The notes beneath the pieces are model-generated. The model was not told the origin of the DNA. It searched no databases and was given only the letters and a program-made list of their open reading frames with translations. Below are positions 52,116 to 61,885 of a stretch of DNA of 64,000 nucleotides, piece by piece; the first letter of the stretch is position 1; each line of letters starts with the position of its first letter. The stretch covers positions 4,154,001-4,218,000 of the forward strand of contig NZ_CP037858.1 in assembly GCF_006974125.1 (NCBI RefSeq), given 5' to 3'. Source of the DNA: Stenotrophomonas maltophilia. GTDB lineage: Bacteria > Pseudomonadota > Gammaproteobacteria > Xanthomonadales > Xanthomonadaceae. A program made the translations under genes and the position numbers.

Positions 52116-54518
52116 TTACTGGCAGGCCTCGCAGGCTTCCGGGTTTTCCAGCGAGCAGGCGATGGCTTCGTCCGGGCTGAACACCTTGGCCGGGGCTGCG
52201 CTGCTCACCGTGGTCTTGGCGATCTTGGTGGCCGGGCGCGAACGCAGGTAGTAGGTGGTCTTGATGCCCTGCTTCCAGGCGTACATGTACATGGAAGACA
52301 TCGCGCCGATGTTCGGGCTTTCCATGAACAGGTTGAGCGAGGCCGACTGGTCGATGAAGGCGCCACGCTCGGCGGCCATGTCGATCAGCGAGCGCATCGG
52401 CAGTTCCCACGCGGTGCGGTAGACCTCGCGCAGCGTTTCCGGAATCTGCGCCACGCCGGCGATGGAACCTTCGGCCAGCTTGATGGCATCGCGCATGTCG
52501 GCGGTCCACAGGCCCAGCTTCTTCAGCTCGTTCACCAGGTAGCGGTTGACCTGCAGGAAGTCACCGGACAGGGTCTCGCGCTTGAACAGGTTGGACACCT
52601 GCGGCTCGACGCACTCGTAGCAGCCGGCGATCGAGGCGATGGTCGCGGTCGGGGCGATCGCGATCATCAGCGAGTTGCGCAGGCCGTGTTCCTTGATGCG
52701 CTCACGCAGGGCATCCCAGCGTGCGGTGTCTTCCGGCACCACGTTCCAGGCGTCGAACTGCAGTTCACCACCGGCGGCACGGGTGTCGTTGAACGACGGG
52801 TGCTTGCCACGTTCCTGGGCCAGCTCGCAGGAGGTTTCCAGCGCGTGGAAGTAGATCGCTTCGGCAATCTTCTTCGACAGGGCGCGGGCTTCGGCGCTGT
52901 CGAACGGCAGGCGCTTGCGGAAGAACACGTCCTGCAGGCCCATGCAGCCCAGGCCGACCGGACGCCAGCGCAGGTTGGCGCGGCGGGCGGTTTCGATCGG
53001 GTAGAAGTTCAGGTCGATGACGCGGTCGAGCTGGCGCACGGCCAGGCGCACGGTCTCGGCCAGCTTCTCGAAGTCGAACTCGTTGTGCTCGTCGAAGTGG
53101 TTGCCCAGGTTGATCGAACCCAGGTTGCACACGGCGGTTTCATCGTTGGAAGTGACTTCCAGGATTTCGGTGCACAGGTTGGACAGGTGGATCACGTTGC
53201 CCGGACGCAGGGTCTGGTTGCTGGCGCGGTTGCACTTGTCCTTGAAGGTCATCCAGCCGTTGCCGGTCTCGGCCAGCGTACGCATCATGCGGGCATACAG
53301 CTTGCGCGCGGAGATGGTGCGGTTGGCCTTGCCCTGGGCTTCGGCCTGCAGGTAGGCGGCCTCGAAGGCTTCGCCGAACAGGTCGGTGAACTCCGGCACG
53401 ACGCGCGGATCGAACAGCGACCATTCCTGGTCGGCTTCGACGCGCTTCATGAACAGGTCCGGCACCCAGTTGGCCAGGTTCAGGTTGTGCGCACGGCGGG
53501 CTTCGTCACCGGTGTTGTCACGCAGCTCGAGGAAGTCCTCGATGTCGGCATGCCAGGTTTCCAGGTACACGCAGGCCGCGCCCTTGCGCTTGCCGCCCTG
53601 GTTCACCGCGGCCACGGACGAATCCATGGTCTTCAGCCACGGCACGATGCCGTTGGAGTGGCCGTTGGTCGACTTGATCAGCGAACCACGCGAGCGCACG
53701 CGGGTGTAGCTGACGCCGATGCCGCCGGAGAACTTCGACAGCTGGGCGATATCGCCGTACTTGGAATAGATCGACTCCAGCGAGTCCTGCGGCGAGTCCA
53801 GCAGGAAGCACGAGGACAGCTGCTCGTGGGTGGTGCCGGAATTGAACAGGGTCGGGCTGGACGGCAGGTAGTCCAGGTTGCCCATGCGCTTGTACAGCGC
53901 CAGGGTCTCGGACACGTCCTCGCTCAGCGCGCTGGCGATGCGCAGGAAGAACTGCTGCGGGGTCTCGATCACCTTGCGGGTGTGCGGGTGGCGCAGCAGG
54001 TAACGGTCGTACAGGGTACGCAGGCCGAAGTAATCGAAGTTCAGGTCCAGCGAGATGTCGATGGCATCGTTGAGCTTGCGCGCGTTGGTCTGCACGAAGT
54101 TCAACAGGCGGTCGTTGATCAGGCCGACTTCATGGCCACGGCTGACCGACTGCGAGAACGCGTAGATTTCCTGGCCCGAGACTTCCTTGGCGATGTAGTT
54201 GGCCAGCAGGCGCGCAGCCAGGCGGCCGTACTCGGGCTCTTCACCGATCAGCAGGGCGGCGGTGCGGATGGACAGTTCGTCCAGCTCGCGGGTGGTGGCG
54301 CCGTTGTACAGGCCGGAAATGGTGCGGGTGGCCACGCGCATCGGATCGACAGCGTGCAGGCCTTCGGAGGAACGCTGCACCGCGCGCACGATCTTGTTCA
54401 GGTCCACCAGTTCGGTCGTGCCATTGCGCTTGGTCACACTCATCGCGTTGGCCGTCGGCGGCGACGTCAACAGGAATTCGCTTTCCTTCTCGATGGTGGC
54501 GCTGGATTCGGTGGTCAC
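52116..54518 (-). CDS. nrdA: Ribonucleoside-diphosphate reductase alpha subunit, class Ia
   Basis: An 800-residue R1 subunit that reduces ribonucleotides for DNA synthesis. It has an N-terminal ATP-cone (about 30-120), the active-site region SSCFLLDSPQDSLESIY, the catalytic NLCTEI loop (Asn, Cys, Glu), FYPIETARRANLRWRPVGLG, and a C-terminal CEACQ pair for re-reduction by thioredoxin. The GTG start at 54518 has AGAGGA upstream; ATG 54560 is an alternative. The upstream region has NrdR-like boxes. Confidence 0.95.
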   Translation of the reverse strand: MTTESSATIEKESEFLLTSPPTANAMSVTKRNGTTELVDLNKIVRAVQRSSEGLHAVDPMRVATRTISGLYNGATTRELDELSIRTAALLIGEEPEYGRLAARLLANYIAKEVSGQEIYAFSQSVSRGHEVGLINDRLLNFVQTNARKLNDAIDISLDLNFDYFGLRTLYDRYLLRHPHTRKVIETPQQFFLRIASALSEDVSETLALYKRMGNLDYLPSSPTLFNSGTTHEQLSSCFLLDSPQDSLESIYSKYGDIAQLSKFSGGIGVSYTRVRSRGSLIKSTNGHSNGIVPWLKTMDSSVAAVNQGGKRKGAACVYLETWHADIEDFLELRDNTGDEARRAHNLNLANWVPDLFMKRVEADQEWSLFDPRVVPEFTDLFGEAFEAAYLQAEAQGKANRTISARKLYARMMRTLAETGNGWMTFKDKCNRASNQTLRPGNVIHLSNLCTEILEVTSNDETAVCNLGSINLGNHFDEHNEFDFEKLAETVRLAVRQLDRVIDLNFYPIETARRANLRWRPVGLGCMGLQDVFFRKRLPFDSAEARALSKKIAEAIYFHALETSCELAQERGKHPSFNDTRAAGGELQFDAWNVVPEDTARWDALRERIKEHGLRNSLMIAIAPTATIASIAGCYECVEPQVSNLFKRETLSGDFLQVNRYLVNELKKLGLWTADMRDAIKLAEGSIAGVAQIPETLREVYRTAWELPMRSLIDMAAERGAFIDQSASLNLFMESPNIGAMSSMYMYAWKQGIKTTYYLRSRPATKIAKTTVSSAAPAKVFSPDEAIACSLENPEACEACQ

Positions 54519-54702
54519 GGCGGGTGTCCTCTTGGCGTGATTGGTGGGTGCTCGATGCATCGGGTGACGCAGCCCGGGACATGACAGCCCAGGATGGCAG
54601 GACGGCGTCGCAGGGGATGAGACCCTGCGCCTGCCACTGCCGTTGACGATCGCGGATGGGTACCCCGGGCACCCCTGGAATTGGGGTTGCTGCGACCGAC
54701 GG

Positions 54703-54750
54703 CCACAAGATAGTGGGGGTAATGGGGTCCGTCAACGCCAAATGTAGTGA
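54703..54750. promoter_or_regulatory. Pair of NrdR-box-like sites upstream of nrdA
   Basis: Ccacaagatagtgg (54703-54716) resembles the NrdR consensus acaCwAtATaTwgtgt. A weaker similar site lies 34 bases away (gccaaatgtagtga, 54737-54750). NrdR, a nucleotide-sensing repressor, normally binds two boxes about three helix turns apart. Confidence 0.6.
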
Positions 54751-54932
54751 AATTCGGCAATCCCTTGCGCCGCAAGGATCGTGCCATCGGCGCCCGGATC
54801 AGACGCTTCAGACCTGCCGGAACGGGCTGCGCAGTCAAGCCCGAAAGGCGTCATTGCGGTGGTACAACGCACCGCGAAAACGGAACAATGACAGCTTCAC
54901 ATGACAGTGATGAAACTGGCTAGGGACAACCC

Positions 54933-54941
54933 TGTGGATAG
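54933..54941. promoter_or_regulatory. DnaA-box-like site
   Basis: Tgtggatag differs by one base from the DnaA box complement tgtggataa. DnaA controls nrdAB in E. coli. A single site is weak evidence. Confidence 0.3.
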
Positions 54942-55069
54942 ATGGTGGGCAGCCGGTGGGAAAGCCGGTATGGCCGGTTGGATGCCATCGGGCAGTGACT
55001 TCCGGCCGGTGACGGCACCGTGCGGGCGCGGGATGCTGGGGCCCTGCACCGACCGGAAAGGATTCCACC

Positions 55070-55876
55070 ATGCGCCCGCCCCTGCCCGCCTTGGCCCTGC
55101 TGGCCTGCCTGGCCACCGCCCCGGTGATGGCCGGCGACGCCCCGAAGCTGCGCTCGGACCAGTGCGGCATGCGCACCGACTACGACGTGCTGGTGGACAG
55201 CGGCGGCATCTGGCTGCGGCATGGCCCGCAGGCGCCGCACGAGGTGGTGTTCCACGATGGCGTGCTGAGCCTGGACGACACGGTCGTGCCGGTCAGCGAG
55301 GCCGACGCCGCCCGCCTGCGGCAGATGGAGGCGGGGGCGCGGCAGCTGATGCCGGCAGCCACGGCGTTGGCCCAGGAAGTGAGCGGGCTGAGCTTTGACG
55401 TGCTCGACGGGGTCTATGAGAGCCTCACCGGCACCGCCAACAGCCGCAAGGTCCGGCGCCTGCGCCGGCAGGCCGATGACTGGATCGGCGGCACGCTGGG
55501 CAAGGGCTACTGGGAACAGGCGGTGTTCGGGCCGGGCTTCGAGGCCAAGGTGCAGGACATGGCCGAGTCGCTGTCCGCATCCATCGCCCGCAGCATGCTG
55601 TGGCAGATGGTCACCGGCCGCAGCGAGGCGATGGAGGAGCGCGCCGACCGCCTGGACGCGCAGATGGAACAGCAGCTGGAAGGCCGCGCCGAGCGCATCG
55701 AGGCCCGCGCGCAGGCGCTGTGCCCGCTGGTGGCCGCCGTGGCCGAGGCCCACGACGCGCTCGAGGTCCGCTATCAGGGGCAGCCGCTGCGGCTGATCCA
55801 GCGCAGTGAGGGCGTGCAAGTGGCGGCCAGCGTGCGCGAGCAGCCGCAGGATGATGCGGTGGCGCCGAGTCGATAG
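55070..55876 (+). CDS. DUF2884 (YggN-like) secreted protein
   Basis: A 268-residue exported protein. The signal peptide ends TAPVMAG; the rest carries the DUF2884 layout, with YDVLVDSGGIWLRH, EVSGLSFDVLDGVYESLTGTAN and a helical, Glu/Arg-rich C-terminus (EAMEERADRLDAQMEQQLEGRAERIEARAQAL). Function of the family is unknown. The GGAAAGGA before ATG is a good ribosome binding site. Confidence 0.82.
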   Translation: MRPPLPALALLACLATAPVMAGDAPKLRSDQCGMRTDYDVLVDSGGIWLRHGPQAPHEVVFHDGVLSLDDTVVPVSEADAARLRQMEAGARQLMPAATALAQEVSGLSFDVLDGVYESLTGTANSRKVRRLRRQADDWIGGTLGKGYWEQAVFGPGFEAKVQDMAESLSASIARSMLWQMVTGRSEAMEERADRLDAQMEQQLEGRAERIEARAQALCPLVAAVAEAHDALEVRYQGQPLRLIQRSEGVQVAASVREQPQDDAVAPSR

Positions 55877-55888
55877 GCCCGCCGCGCT

Positions 55889-55967
55889 GTTGTAGAGCCG
55901 AGCCCACGCTCGGCTGCCTTTCGGCACGTCATTCAGAAGCAGCCGAGCATGGGCTCGGCTCTACAAC
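55889..55967. repeat. GTAG-type inverted pair (gtagagccgagc core)
   Basis: Two inverted hairpins with agccgagc arms, bounded by gtag and ctac, between the DUF2884 gene and zapE. The core differs from SMAG copies at 6040, but the ends are the same. Confidence 0.8.
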
Positions 55968-55978
55968 CAGCGGCCCCC

Positions 55979-57079
55979 TCACGCCCGGTGCGGGGTACCC
56001 AGGTACTCGGCGCTCTGCATCTCGATCAGGCGCGAGGCGGTACGCTCGAACGCGCCCTGCAGGCGCTGCCCGGTGTACAGCTCGATCGGCGAGGTGCTGG
56101 CGGTGCAGACCAGGTTGACGTGGCGGTCGTACAGTTCGTCGATCAGGTTGACGAAGCGGCGCGCGGCATCCTCGTTCAAACGGTCGAAGGCGGGGATGCC
56201 ACCCAGCAGCACGGTGTTGAACTCGTGCGCGATCTCGATGTAGTCCGAGGGCCCGCGTGGGCCCTCGCACAGCGCGGCGAAGTCGAACCAGGCGATGCTC
56301 TTGCCGCGGCCGCGGACCGGGATCTTGCGGCCCTCGATCTCGATGTTGCCGGGCTTGGCCGGCTGGCCGCCGCTCAGCTCGTTCCAGCGGGTGGCCAGCC
56401 AGTCGTCACTGTCGGCCGCCAGCGGTGCGCGGTACACCGGCGAGCGGGTCAGCGCGCGCATCCGATAATCCTCGGTGCCCTCGGCGTACAGTTCGACGCA
56501 GAAGCGCTGCAGCAGGCCGATGGCCGGCAGGAAGCTCTCGCGCTGCAGGCCGTTCAGATACAGGTTCTCCACCGCGGTGTTGGAGGTGGTGACCAGGGTC
56601 ACGCCTTCGGCGAACAGGCGCTCCAGCAGCCGCGCCAGCAGCATCGCATCGCCGATGTCGGTAACGAAGAATTCGTCCAGCACCAGCACGCGCAGGTTGC
56701 TGCGCCATTCCTGGGCGATCTTCGCCAGCGGGTCGCTCTGGCCCTGGTGCTCGCGCAGGCGCTCATGGACGCTGCGCATGAAGCGATGGAAATGGGTGCG
56801 GTACTTCTGCTTGATCGGCAGCCCGTCGTAGAACAGATCAACCAGGAAGGTCTTGCCGCGGCCGACGCCGCCCCAGAAGTACAGGCCCTTCACCGGCTCG
56901 GGCTTCTTCCAGAACGAGGACAGGCGGTCCAGCCAACCGTCCTCGGCACTGTCCAGCAGGCCCAGGTGGATGCGGTCCAGCTCGGCCAGCGCCGCATGCT
57001 GGGCCGGGTCGTTCTGCCAGTCGCCACGGGCAACCCCTTCCGCGTACCGCTGCGACGGGGTCAACTCCGTTGCACTCAT
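55979..57079 (-). CDS. zapE: Cell division ATPase ZapE (AFG1-like)
   Basis: A 366-residue AAA-type ATPase that affects the Z ring during constriction in E. coli. The Walker A is FWGGVGRGKTFLVDLF (69-84), the Walker B is LRVLVLDEFFVTDIGDAM, and VTTSNTAVENLYLNGLQRESFLPAIGLL is a family hallmark. Its ATG overlaps the stop codon of the hydrolase gene (ATGA), so the two form an operon. Confidence 0.93.
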   Translation of the reverse strand: MSATELTPSQRYAEGVARGDWQNDPAQHAALAELDRIHLGLLDSAEDGWLDRLSSFWKKPEPVKGLYFWGGVGRGKTFLVDLFYDGLPIKQKYRTHFHRFMRSVHERLREHQGQSDPLAKIAQEWRSNLRVLVLDEFFVTDIGDAMLLARLLERLFAEGVTLVTTSNTAVENLYLNGLQRESFLPAIGLLQRFCVELYAEGTEDYRMRALTRSPVYRAPLAADSDDWLATRWNELSGGQPAKPGNIEIEGRKIPVRGRGKSIAWFDFAALCEGPRGPSDYIEIAHEFNTVLLGGIPAFDRLNEDAARRFVNLIDELYDRHVNLVCTASTSPIELYTGQRLQGAFERTASRLIEMQSAEYLGTPHRA

Positions 57080-57747
57080 GCCGCTGCGCCCAGCCAGTGC
57101 TTGACGCCGTGGGTCAGCGCGCCGCGCAGATCGATCAGCTTGCGGTGGAAGAAGTGGCTGGTCTCGGGCATGCGCACCAGCTCATGCGGGGCGTCCAGCG
57201 TGTCCAGCCACTGGTAGACGGCCTGCGGGTCGACGATCTCGTCCTGCTCGCCCTGGATCACCAGCCAGCGGGCCGGCGGTGCAATGCCATCGAAGTCCCA
57301 GCGACCGGCCGGCGGCGCGATCGAGATCAGCGCTTCCGGCTGCAGTTCGCCGGCGGCCTTCAGCGACACGAACGAGCCGAAGCTGAAACCGGCCAGCCAC
57401 AGGCGGTCGTCCGGACGCTGGCTGCGCACCCAGGCGGCGACGGCCTTCAGGTCATCCTGCTCGCCCACGCCGTGGTCGAACTCACCGGCCGAACCACCCA
57501 CGCTGCGGAAGTTGAAGCGCACCGTGGTAATGCCCAGCTCGCGCAGGGTGGTGGCGGTCATGGTGACCACCTTGTTGTGCAGGGTGCCACCCTCGGTGGA
57601 CAGCGGATGGCAGACGATGGCCACGATCGGCTGCACCGGCACATCGGCCTTGGGCAGGTCGACGACCACTTCCAGCGGGCCGGCCGGGCCGTCCAGTTCG
57701 AGGCAGGCGGTTTCGCCGGGGGCGACGGGGAACGAAGGCTTGTGCAT
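57076..57747 (-). CDS. Alpha/beta hydrolase
   Basis: A 223-residue serine hydrolase-fold protein. The nucleophile elbow is LAGFSFGSFVSL, the HPLSTEGGTLHNKVVTM loop forms the oxyanion site, and the C-terminal catalytic Asp and His are in QGEQDEIVDP and PETSHFFHRKL. It resembles YcjY/DLH-like esterases. Substrate unknown. It heads a two-gene operon with zapE. Confidence 0.88.
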   Translation of the reverse strand: MHKPSFPVAPGETACLELDGPAGPLEVVVDLPKADVPVQPIVAIVCHPLSTEGGTLHNKVVTMTATTLRELGITTVRFNFRSVGGSAGEFDHGVGEQDDLKAVAAWVRSQRPDDRLWLAGFSFGSFVSLKAAGELQPEALISIAPPAGRWDFDGIAPPARWLVIQGEQDEIVDPQAVYQWLDTLDAPHELVRMPETSHFFHRKLIDLRGALTHGVKHWLGAAA

Positions 57748-57791
57748 GGCACCATGATACCGTCCCCTGCCCCTGCCCTGTGCCCCGCCCC

Positions 57792-58649
57792 ATGCTCTAC
57801 CTGTCCCTGGCCGTGATCTGCAGTGTGCTGGTTTCGGTGTTGTTGAAGCTGGCCAACCGCCGCGCGCTGGACGTGCCGCAGATGGTGACGTGGAACTACC
57901 TGGTGGCCGCCACCCTCACTGCCGTGGTGCTGCAGCCGCCGCTGGAGGCGCTGCGCGCGCCGCATGCGCCGTGGGTGTCGCTGCTGGCGCTGGCGGTGGT
58001 GCTGCCGTCGATCTTCCTGGTGCTGGGCCGCGCGGTGGCGGTGGCCGGCATCGTCCGCAGCGACGTGGCGCAGCGGCTGTCGCTGCTGCTGTCATTGGCC
58101 GCCGCCTTCCTGTTCTTCGGCCAGACCGCCACGCCATGGAAGCTGGCCGGGCTTGGCCTGGGCCTGCTGGCGATGGTAGCCATCAGCCTGCGCCCGCGCG
58201 GCCCGGCGGTGGCGTCCTCGCCCGGTGGCTGGGGCTGGCTGCTGGGCGTCTGGGCCGGGTTCGCGGTGGTCGACGTGCTGCTCAAGCAGGTGGCACTGTC
58301 CGGCACGCCGTCGATGGCGGCGGTGCTGGCCAGCTTCAGCGTGGCCTTCGTGCTGATGCTGGCGCTGCAGCTATGGCGGCATTTCAGCGGCCGCAGCCGG
58401 CTGGCCTGGCGCAACCTCGGCGCGGGTGCGCTGCTGGGCCTGCTCAATGGCGGCAACATTCTTTTCTATGTGCATGCGCATCAGTCGATGCCGGAGAGCC
58501 CGGCCACCGTGTTCGCCGGCATGAACATCGGCGTGGTGGTGCTGGGTGCACTGGTGGGCGTGTTCGCCTTCGGCGAGGCCACCACGAAGTGGAACCGCGC
58601 CGGCCTGGCGCTGGCGGTGCTGGCGATCGGATTGATCGCCTGGGGGTGA
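57792..58649 (+). CDS. EamA/DMT family transporter
   Basis: A 285-residue inner-membrane protein with about ten helices in two EamA-like halves. LSLAVICSVLVSVLLKLANRRALDVPQMVTWNYLVAATLTAVVL starts the first half, and TVFAGMNIGVVVLGALVGVFAFGEATTKWNRAGLALAVLAIGLI ends the second, as in DMT carriers. Substrate unknown. ATG 57792 is chosen over the in-frame GTG 57780. It is divergent from the hydrolase-zapE operon. Confidence 0.85.
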   Translation: MLYLSLAVICSVLVSVLLKLANRRALDVPQMVTWNYLVAATLTAVVLQPPLEALRAPHAPWVSLLALAVVLPSIFLVLGRAVAVAGIVRSDVAQRLSLLLSLAAAFLFFGQTATPWKLAGLGLGLLAMVAISLRPRGPAVASSPGGWGWLLGVWAGFAVVDVLLKQVALSGTPSMAAVLASFSVAFVLMLALQLWRHFSGRSRLAWRNLGAGALLGLLNGGNILFYVHAHQSMPESPATVFAGMNIGVVVLGALVGVFAFGEATTKWNRAGLALAVLAIGLIAWG

Positions 58650-58957
58650 GCGTTGGTTGCGGCGGGCCATTTCCGCGCCCGCGGTGGGATGTCACTTTTC
58701 TTTTCGCGCGAAAAGAAAAGTAACCAAAAGAAACGCGCCGCCAGCCGCGAGCCGGTGCTGTGCACCGGTACCCTGCGCTTCTCGATGAACCAGGGGACGG
58801 CGCCGAACTCGCTGCGCTCAGACATCGGCGCCTCTTCGCCCCTGATTCACCTGCGATGCTCGGCTCGCTTGAAGACGGACTGGAAGATCAAAAGCAACAG
58901 CAGGATCAGTGCCGCCCCATGTGCACGCCACACCCCAGCGGATGCACAACCGCTGGG
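58650..58957. other. Intergenic region with a long A/T-rich palindrome
   Basis: No gene seen. A 26-bp palindrome of cttttcttttcg and its complement lies at 58695-58720. A second hairpin (ccccagcgg/ccgctggg, 58934-58957) abuts the nuclease stop codon. Confidence 0.65.
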
Positions 58958-60403
58958 TTATTCATCGAAACCCAGCAACAGCGGGTCGTGGTCGGAGCTG
59001 CGCCACGGGCCCTGTACGTTGCGGCCCTGGTAGCCGCTGGCGTCCTGCTCGTCGGCATTGCTGTGCCATTCGGCGGCCCCGCGCAGGCGCTTGGCCATGC
59101 CCGGGCTCAGCAGTGCATGGTCGAGGCGGCCGGTGTAGCCGTTGTAGACGTAGCTGTAGGGATGCTCGACCTTGGCGACCTTGAACGCGTCCTGCCAGCC
59201 CAGCTCATGCAGGGTGCGGATCGGGTCTTCCATCGCGTAGGCATTGAAATCGCCCAGCAGCACCGCGTCCTTGGCACCGGTACCGGTCGGGTCGGTCTGC
59301 AGCCAGGCGTGCAGCTGCTGCGCCGAGGTCACGCGGGTGGCGTTCCAGCAGCCCTGGTTGTCGTTGCGGTCGGCGTCGGCACCGCTCGCATCGCGACAGC
59401 CCTTCGACTTGAAATGGTTGGCGACCACCACGAACGGCGCGCCCTGCTTGCCCTGGAAGGCCTGCGCCAACGGCACGCGGCTGTGCTCGACGAACGGGCC
59501 GCCGGTCAGCGTGGCCGGCGCGCCCACCGGCTGCAGGCGTGAGCTGCGGTAGATGATGCCGACCCGGATCGGGTTGTCGCCGGGGCCGTTGCCCGCGTCG
59601 ACAAAGCGCCAGTCGCCCTGCGCGCCACGGTCGCGGTTGAGCGCATCGACCAGTTCGGCAATGGCCGACTGCGGACCGTAGCCATCGTTCTCCAGTTCCA
59701 TCAGCGCGGCGACGTCGGCCCCCAGCGCGTTGACCGTGGTGACCAGCTTGGCCACCTGCGCCTTGTGCTCGTCCAGCGTGCGCGCGCCGCGCAGGGTCGG
59801 GAAGCCACCGCCCTGGCCGTCACCATTGAAGAAGTTCTCCAGGTTGAAGGCCGCCACGTGCAGGCTGCCCGGCACCGTCGGCACCGCCGGACGCTTCAGC
59901 TCCGGCAGCTTCAGCGCGCCTTCGACCTGCAGCCGCGGACGGCCCTGTGCGTCCACACGCACGATACCCTCCACATTGCGCAGCTGCATGCCGGTACGCA
60001 GCACCGGGTTGGCCGGCAGGTACGGCACGCTGGCCGGGTCGCGCGCATCACTGCCGTCGTCCAGCACCAGGCGGCGGCGCAGGTTGTCGGCCATCACCTG
60101 CTCGTAGCCGGCAGTACCCGGCGCGGCCACTTCGGTCGGCTGCCAAAGGCGGCCATCGAAGGCGACGGTGAGCTGGCCGAAGCGCTCCAGGCCGTCGGTA
60201 CCGGCCAGGGTGAGCGGTGCGGCGATGCGCACACGCTGGCCATCCAGCGCGCGCCAGTCGGCCGGTGCGGCGGTCAGCACCACGGTGCCGCTGCTGCGCG
60301 CGGCGGAGGGCGACGCGACCGGTGCGGCCTGCGGCTGGGCCTGGGCAAAGGCGCCGGCCGGCAGCAGCAGGGACAGGGCAAGGGCGAGGGAACGGCGGCG
60401 CAT
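58958..60403 (-). CDS. Secreted endonuclease/exonuclease/phosphatase family nuclease
   Basis: A 481-residue exported protein. The signal peptide is [19 protein letters not shown]; an OB-fold-like part (about 40-170) precedes the EEP nuclease domain. Catalytic motifs are [35 protein letters not shown] and [12 protein letters not shown]. It resembles ExeM-type extracellular DNases that attack extracellular DNA and biofilm. The active site looks intact. Confidence 0.9.
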   Translation of the reverse strand: MRRRSLALALSLLLPAGAFAQAQPQAAPVASPSAARSSGTVVLTAAPADWRALDGQRVRIAAPLTLAGTDGLERFGQLTVAFDGRLWQPTEVAAPGTAGYEQVMADNLRRRLVLDDGSDARDPASVPYLPANPVLRTGMQLRNVEGIVRVDAQGRPRLQVEGALKLPELKRPAVPTVPGSLHVAAFNLENFFNGDGQGGGFPTLRGARTLDEHKAQVAKLVTTVNALGADVAALMELENDGYGPQSAIAELVDALNRDRGAQGDWRFVDAGNGPGDNPIRVGIIYRSSRLQPVGAPATLTGGPFVEHSRVPLAQAFQGKQGAPFVVVANHFKSKGCRDASGADADRNDNQGCWNATRVTSAQQLHAWLQTDPTGTGAKDAVLLGDFNAYAMEDPIRTLHELGWQDAFKVAKVEHPYSYVYNGYTGRLDHALLSPGMAKRLRGAAEWHSNADEQDASGYQGRNVQGPWRSSDHDPLLLGFDE

Positions 60404-60454
60404 CGACGGGCGACTCCATGGAAGAGGCGCACAGACTAACCCTGAAATGCGAAA

Positions 60455-60473
60455 CCCCGCCTGCGCAGCGGGG
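60455..60473 (-). terminator. Candidate terminator after cytochrome c5
   Basis: A ccccgc/gcgggg stem followed on the minus strand by TTTC, located about 67 bases past the cytochrome stop codon. Confidence 0.5.
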
Positions 60474-60511
60474 GCATATGAGCGATCAGGCCTCGGTGGG
60501 CAAAGCCGGGT

Positions 60512-60534
60512 CGTGCCGGCCGCTGGCCGGCACG
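60512..60534. repeat. Single SMAG-like hairpin
   Basis: A near-perfect palindrome of cgtgccggccgctggccggcacg directly before the cytochrome gene's 3' end. Confidence 0.7.
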
Positions 60535-60539
60535 ATCGT

Positions 60540-61058
60540 CTACTTCAGGTTGCCCAGCATCCAGTCCACGGTGGCGTGGATCTGCTCCTCGGTCAGCGCC
60601 GGGTTGCCGCCCTTGGGTGGCATGATGCCGCCGTCCGGGCCGGTGTAACCCTCGATGGCGTGCTTGTAGAGCGTGTCCTTGCCCTGCGCGATGCGCTTGT
60701 CCCAGTGCGAATGGTCCAGCGTTGGCGCCATGCCCACACCCGTGGTGTGGCAGGCAGTGCACAGGTTGTCGAAGATGACCTTGCCGTCCTTGGTGCCGCC
60801 ATAGGCCACCTGCGACGCCGCCTTGGCCAGCGCGGCGGCCTTGGCCGCTGCCTGCGCGGCGGCGCCGGTACTGCCGGCATAGACCGCACCGGTGGGCGAG
60901 ATGCGCTGTTCGGTGCGCTTGGCCGCGGTCGGCGACACCTCGGGCGGAATCCGGGTGTGGATGTAGGCGGCAAGGAGGATGAGGCCGAGGGTGATGGTCG
61001 CCAGCAGCGCGATCACCATGGAGAAGCGTTTCAGGAACTCCAGATCGTAATTCCGCAC
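60540..61058 (-). CDS. Membrane-anchored cytochrome c5
   Basis: A 172-residue c-type cytochrome. One N-terminal transmembrane helix ([22 protein letters not shown], 12-33), an Ala-rich linker, and a heme domain with CTACH (C100, C103, H104) and the distal ligand M146 in [11 protein letters not shown]. It belongs to the cytochrome c5 family that passes electrons from the bc1 complex to terminal oxidases. It is transcribed alone. Confidence 0.92.
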   Translation of the reverse strand: MRNYDLEFLKRFSMVIALLATITLGLILLAAYIHTRIPPEVSPTAAKRTEQRISPTGAVYAGSTGAAAQAAAKAAALAKAASQVAYGGTKDGKVIFDNLCTACHTTGVGMAPTLDHSHWDKRIAQGKDTLYKHAIEGYTGPDGGIMPPKGGNPALTEEQIHATVDWMLGNLK

Positions 61059-61185
61059 TCTTCGTTACCCCTGGCTGATAGTCGTTGGACCACGGCTGAG
61101 CGACTGCGTGATGGGCCGAGTATAGAACGCGCCTTGCGTGCGACAACAGGCGTCACTGCTGGTGCGGCGCAACATGCCGGGGGAT

Positions 61186-61226
61186 GGGGTCAGATCCCTT
61201 TTGCGCCGCAAAAGGGATCTGACCCC
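61186..61226. repeat. 41-bp perfect palindrome, copy 2
   Basis: Same length and same ends (ggggtcagatcc) as the copy at 40055, with different but still complementary inner bases. Confidence 0.85.
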
Positions 61227-61235
61227 AGCAACAGA

Positions 61236-61258
61236 AGCCGGCCAGCGGCCGGCTCTAC
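61236..61258. repeat. Single SMAG-like hairpin
   Basis: One agccggccagcggccggctctac copy, next to the 41-bp palindrome and the TetR gene's end. Confidence 0.7.
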
Positions 61259-61262
61259 CGGA

Positions 61263-61871
61263 TTACCGGGCGCCGATCGCGCGCAGGCAGAAGCTGCAGA
61301 TCGCATCCACCAGCGCGTCTTCGTCGCGGTGCGCTTCGCGGCTGGGCGCGGTGGGGCCGACCATCGCTTCGGTGAAGGCACCGACCAGGCACGCGGCCGT
61401 GGCGTGCGCGTCCTGCGCCGGCAGTTCACCGGCGGCCACGCCCTCTTCCACCAGCCGCAGGAAGACATCCCCAAAGGCACGACGGCCGCGCATGCGCTCG
61501 GCTTCCACATCCGGGTCGACCGGCTCAACGATGAAGGCATGGGCCAGCCCCGGCCCAGCCAGCGCACGGCGGACGAAGGCGGTGATCGCCAGCCGCAGAC
61601 GCTCGCTGGCCACTTCCGGGCCACTGGCGATGCGCTCCATGATCGCGACCTCGTGGGCCACGGCGGCGTTGAGCACCTCCACGAACAGTTCGGCCTTGGA
61701 CGGGAAGTGGCGGTAGATCAGGCCGGTGGATACCCCGGCCTGGGTCGCTACGGCCGTCACCGGGGCGTTGCGCCAGCCGCCGGTGGCGACCAGCTCACGG
61801 GTGGCCAGCAGGATCCTTTCACGGGCCCCGGCCAGGCGTTCTTCCATCAATGCAGAGCGTTTATAGGCCAT
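61263..61871 (-). CDS. TetR/AcrR family regulator of the leucine catabolism genes
   Basis: A 202-residue repressor. The N-terminal HTH is [50 protein letters not shown] (18-68), followed by a helical ligand domain. It is divergent from isovaleryl-CoA dehydrogenase and only 159 bases away, so it likely controls the liu genes. A palindrome at 61886-61898 in the gap may be its operator. Confidence 0.88.
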   Translation of the reverse strand: MAYKRSALMEERLAGARERILLATRELVATGGWRNAPVTAVATQAGVSTGLIYRHFPSKAELFVEVLNAAVAHEVAIMERIASGPEVASERLRLAITAFVRRALAGPGLAHAFIVEPVDPDVEAERMRGRRAFGDVFLRLVEEGVAAGELPAQDAHATAACLVGAFTEAMVGPTAPSREAHRDEDALVDAICSFCLRAIGAR

Positions 61872-61885
61872 GTTCTGATTCTAGT

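Larger units (their letters stand above)
54519..55069. other. Divergent promoter region of nrdA and the DUF2884 gene
   Basis: No gene seen. Apart from the NrdR-like boxes and one DnaA-like box, there is a small ccttgcg/cgcaagg hairpin near 54765. Confidence 0.6.

Noticed and set aside
51972..54584. Open frame of 870 codons on the plus strand
   Set aside because: Exactly antisense to nrdA and part of nrdB spacer; low-complexity and without recognisable domains.
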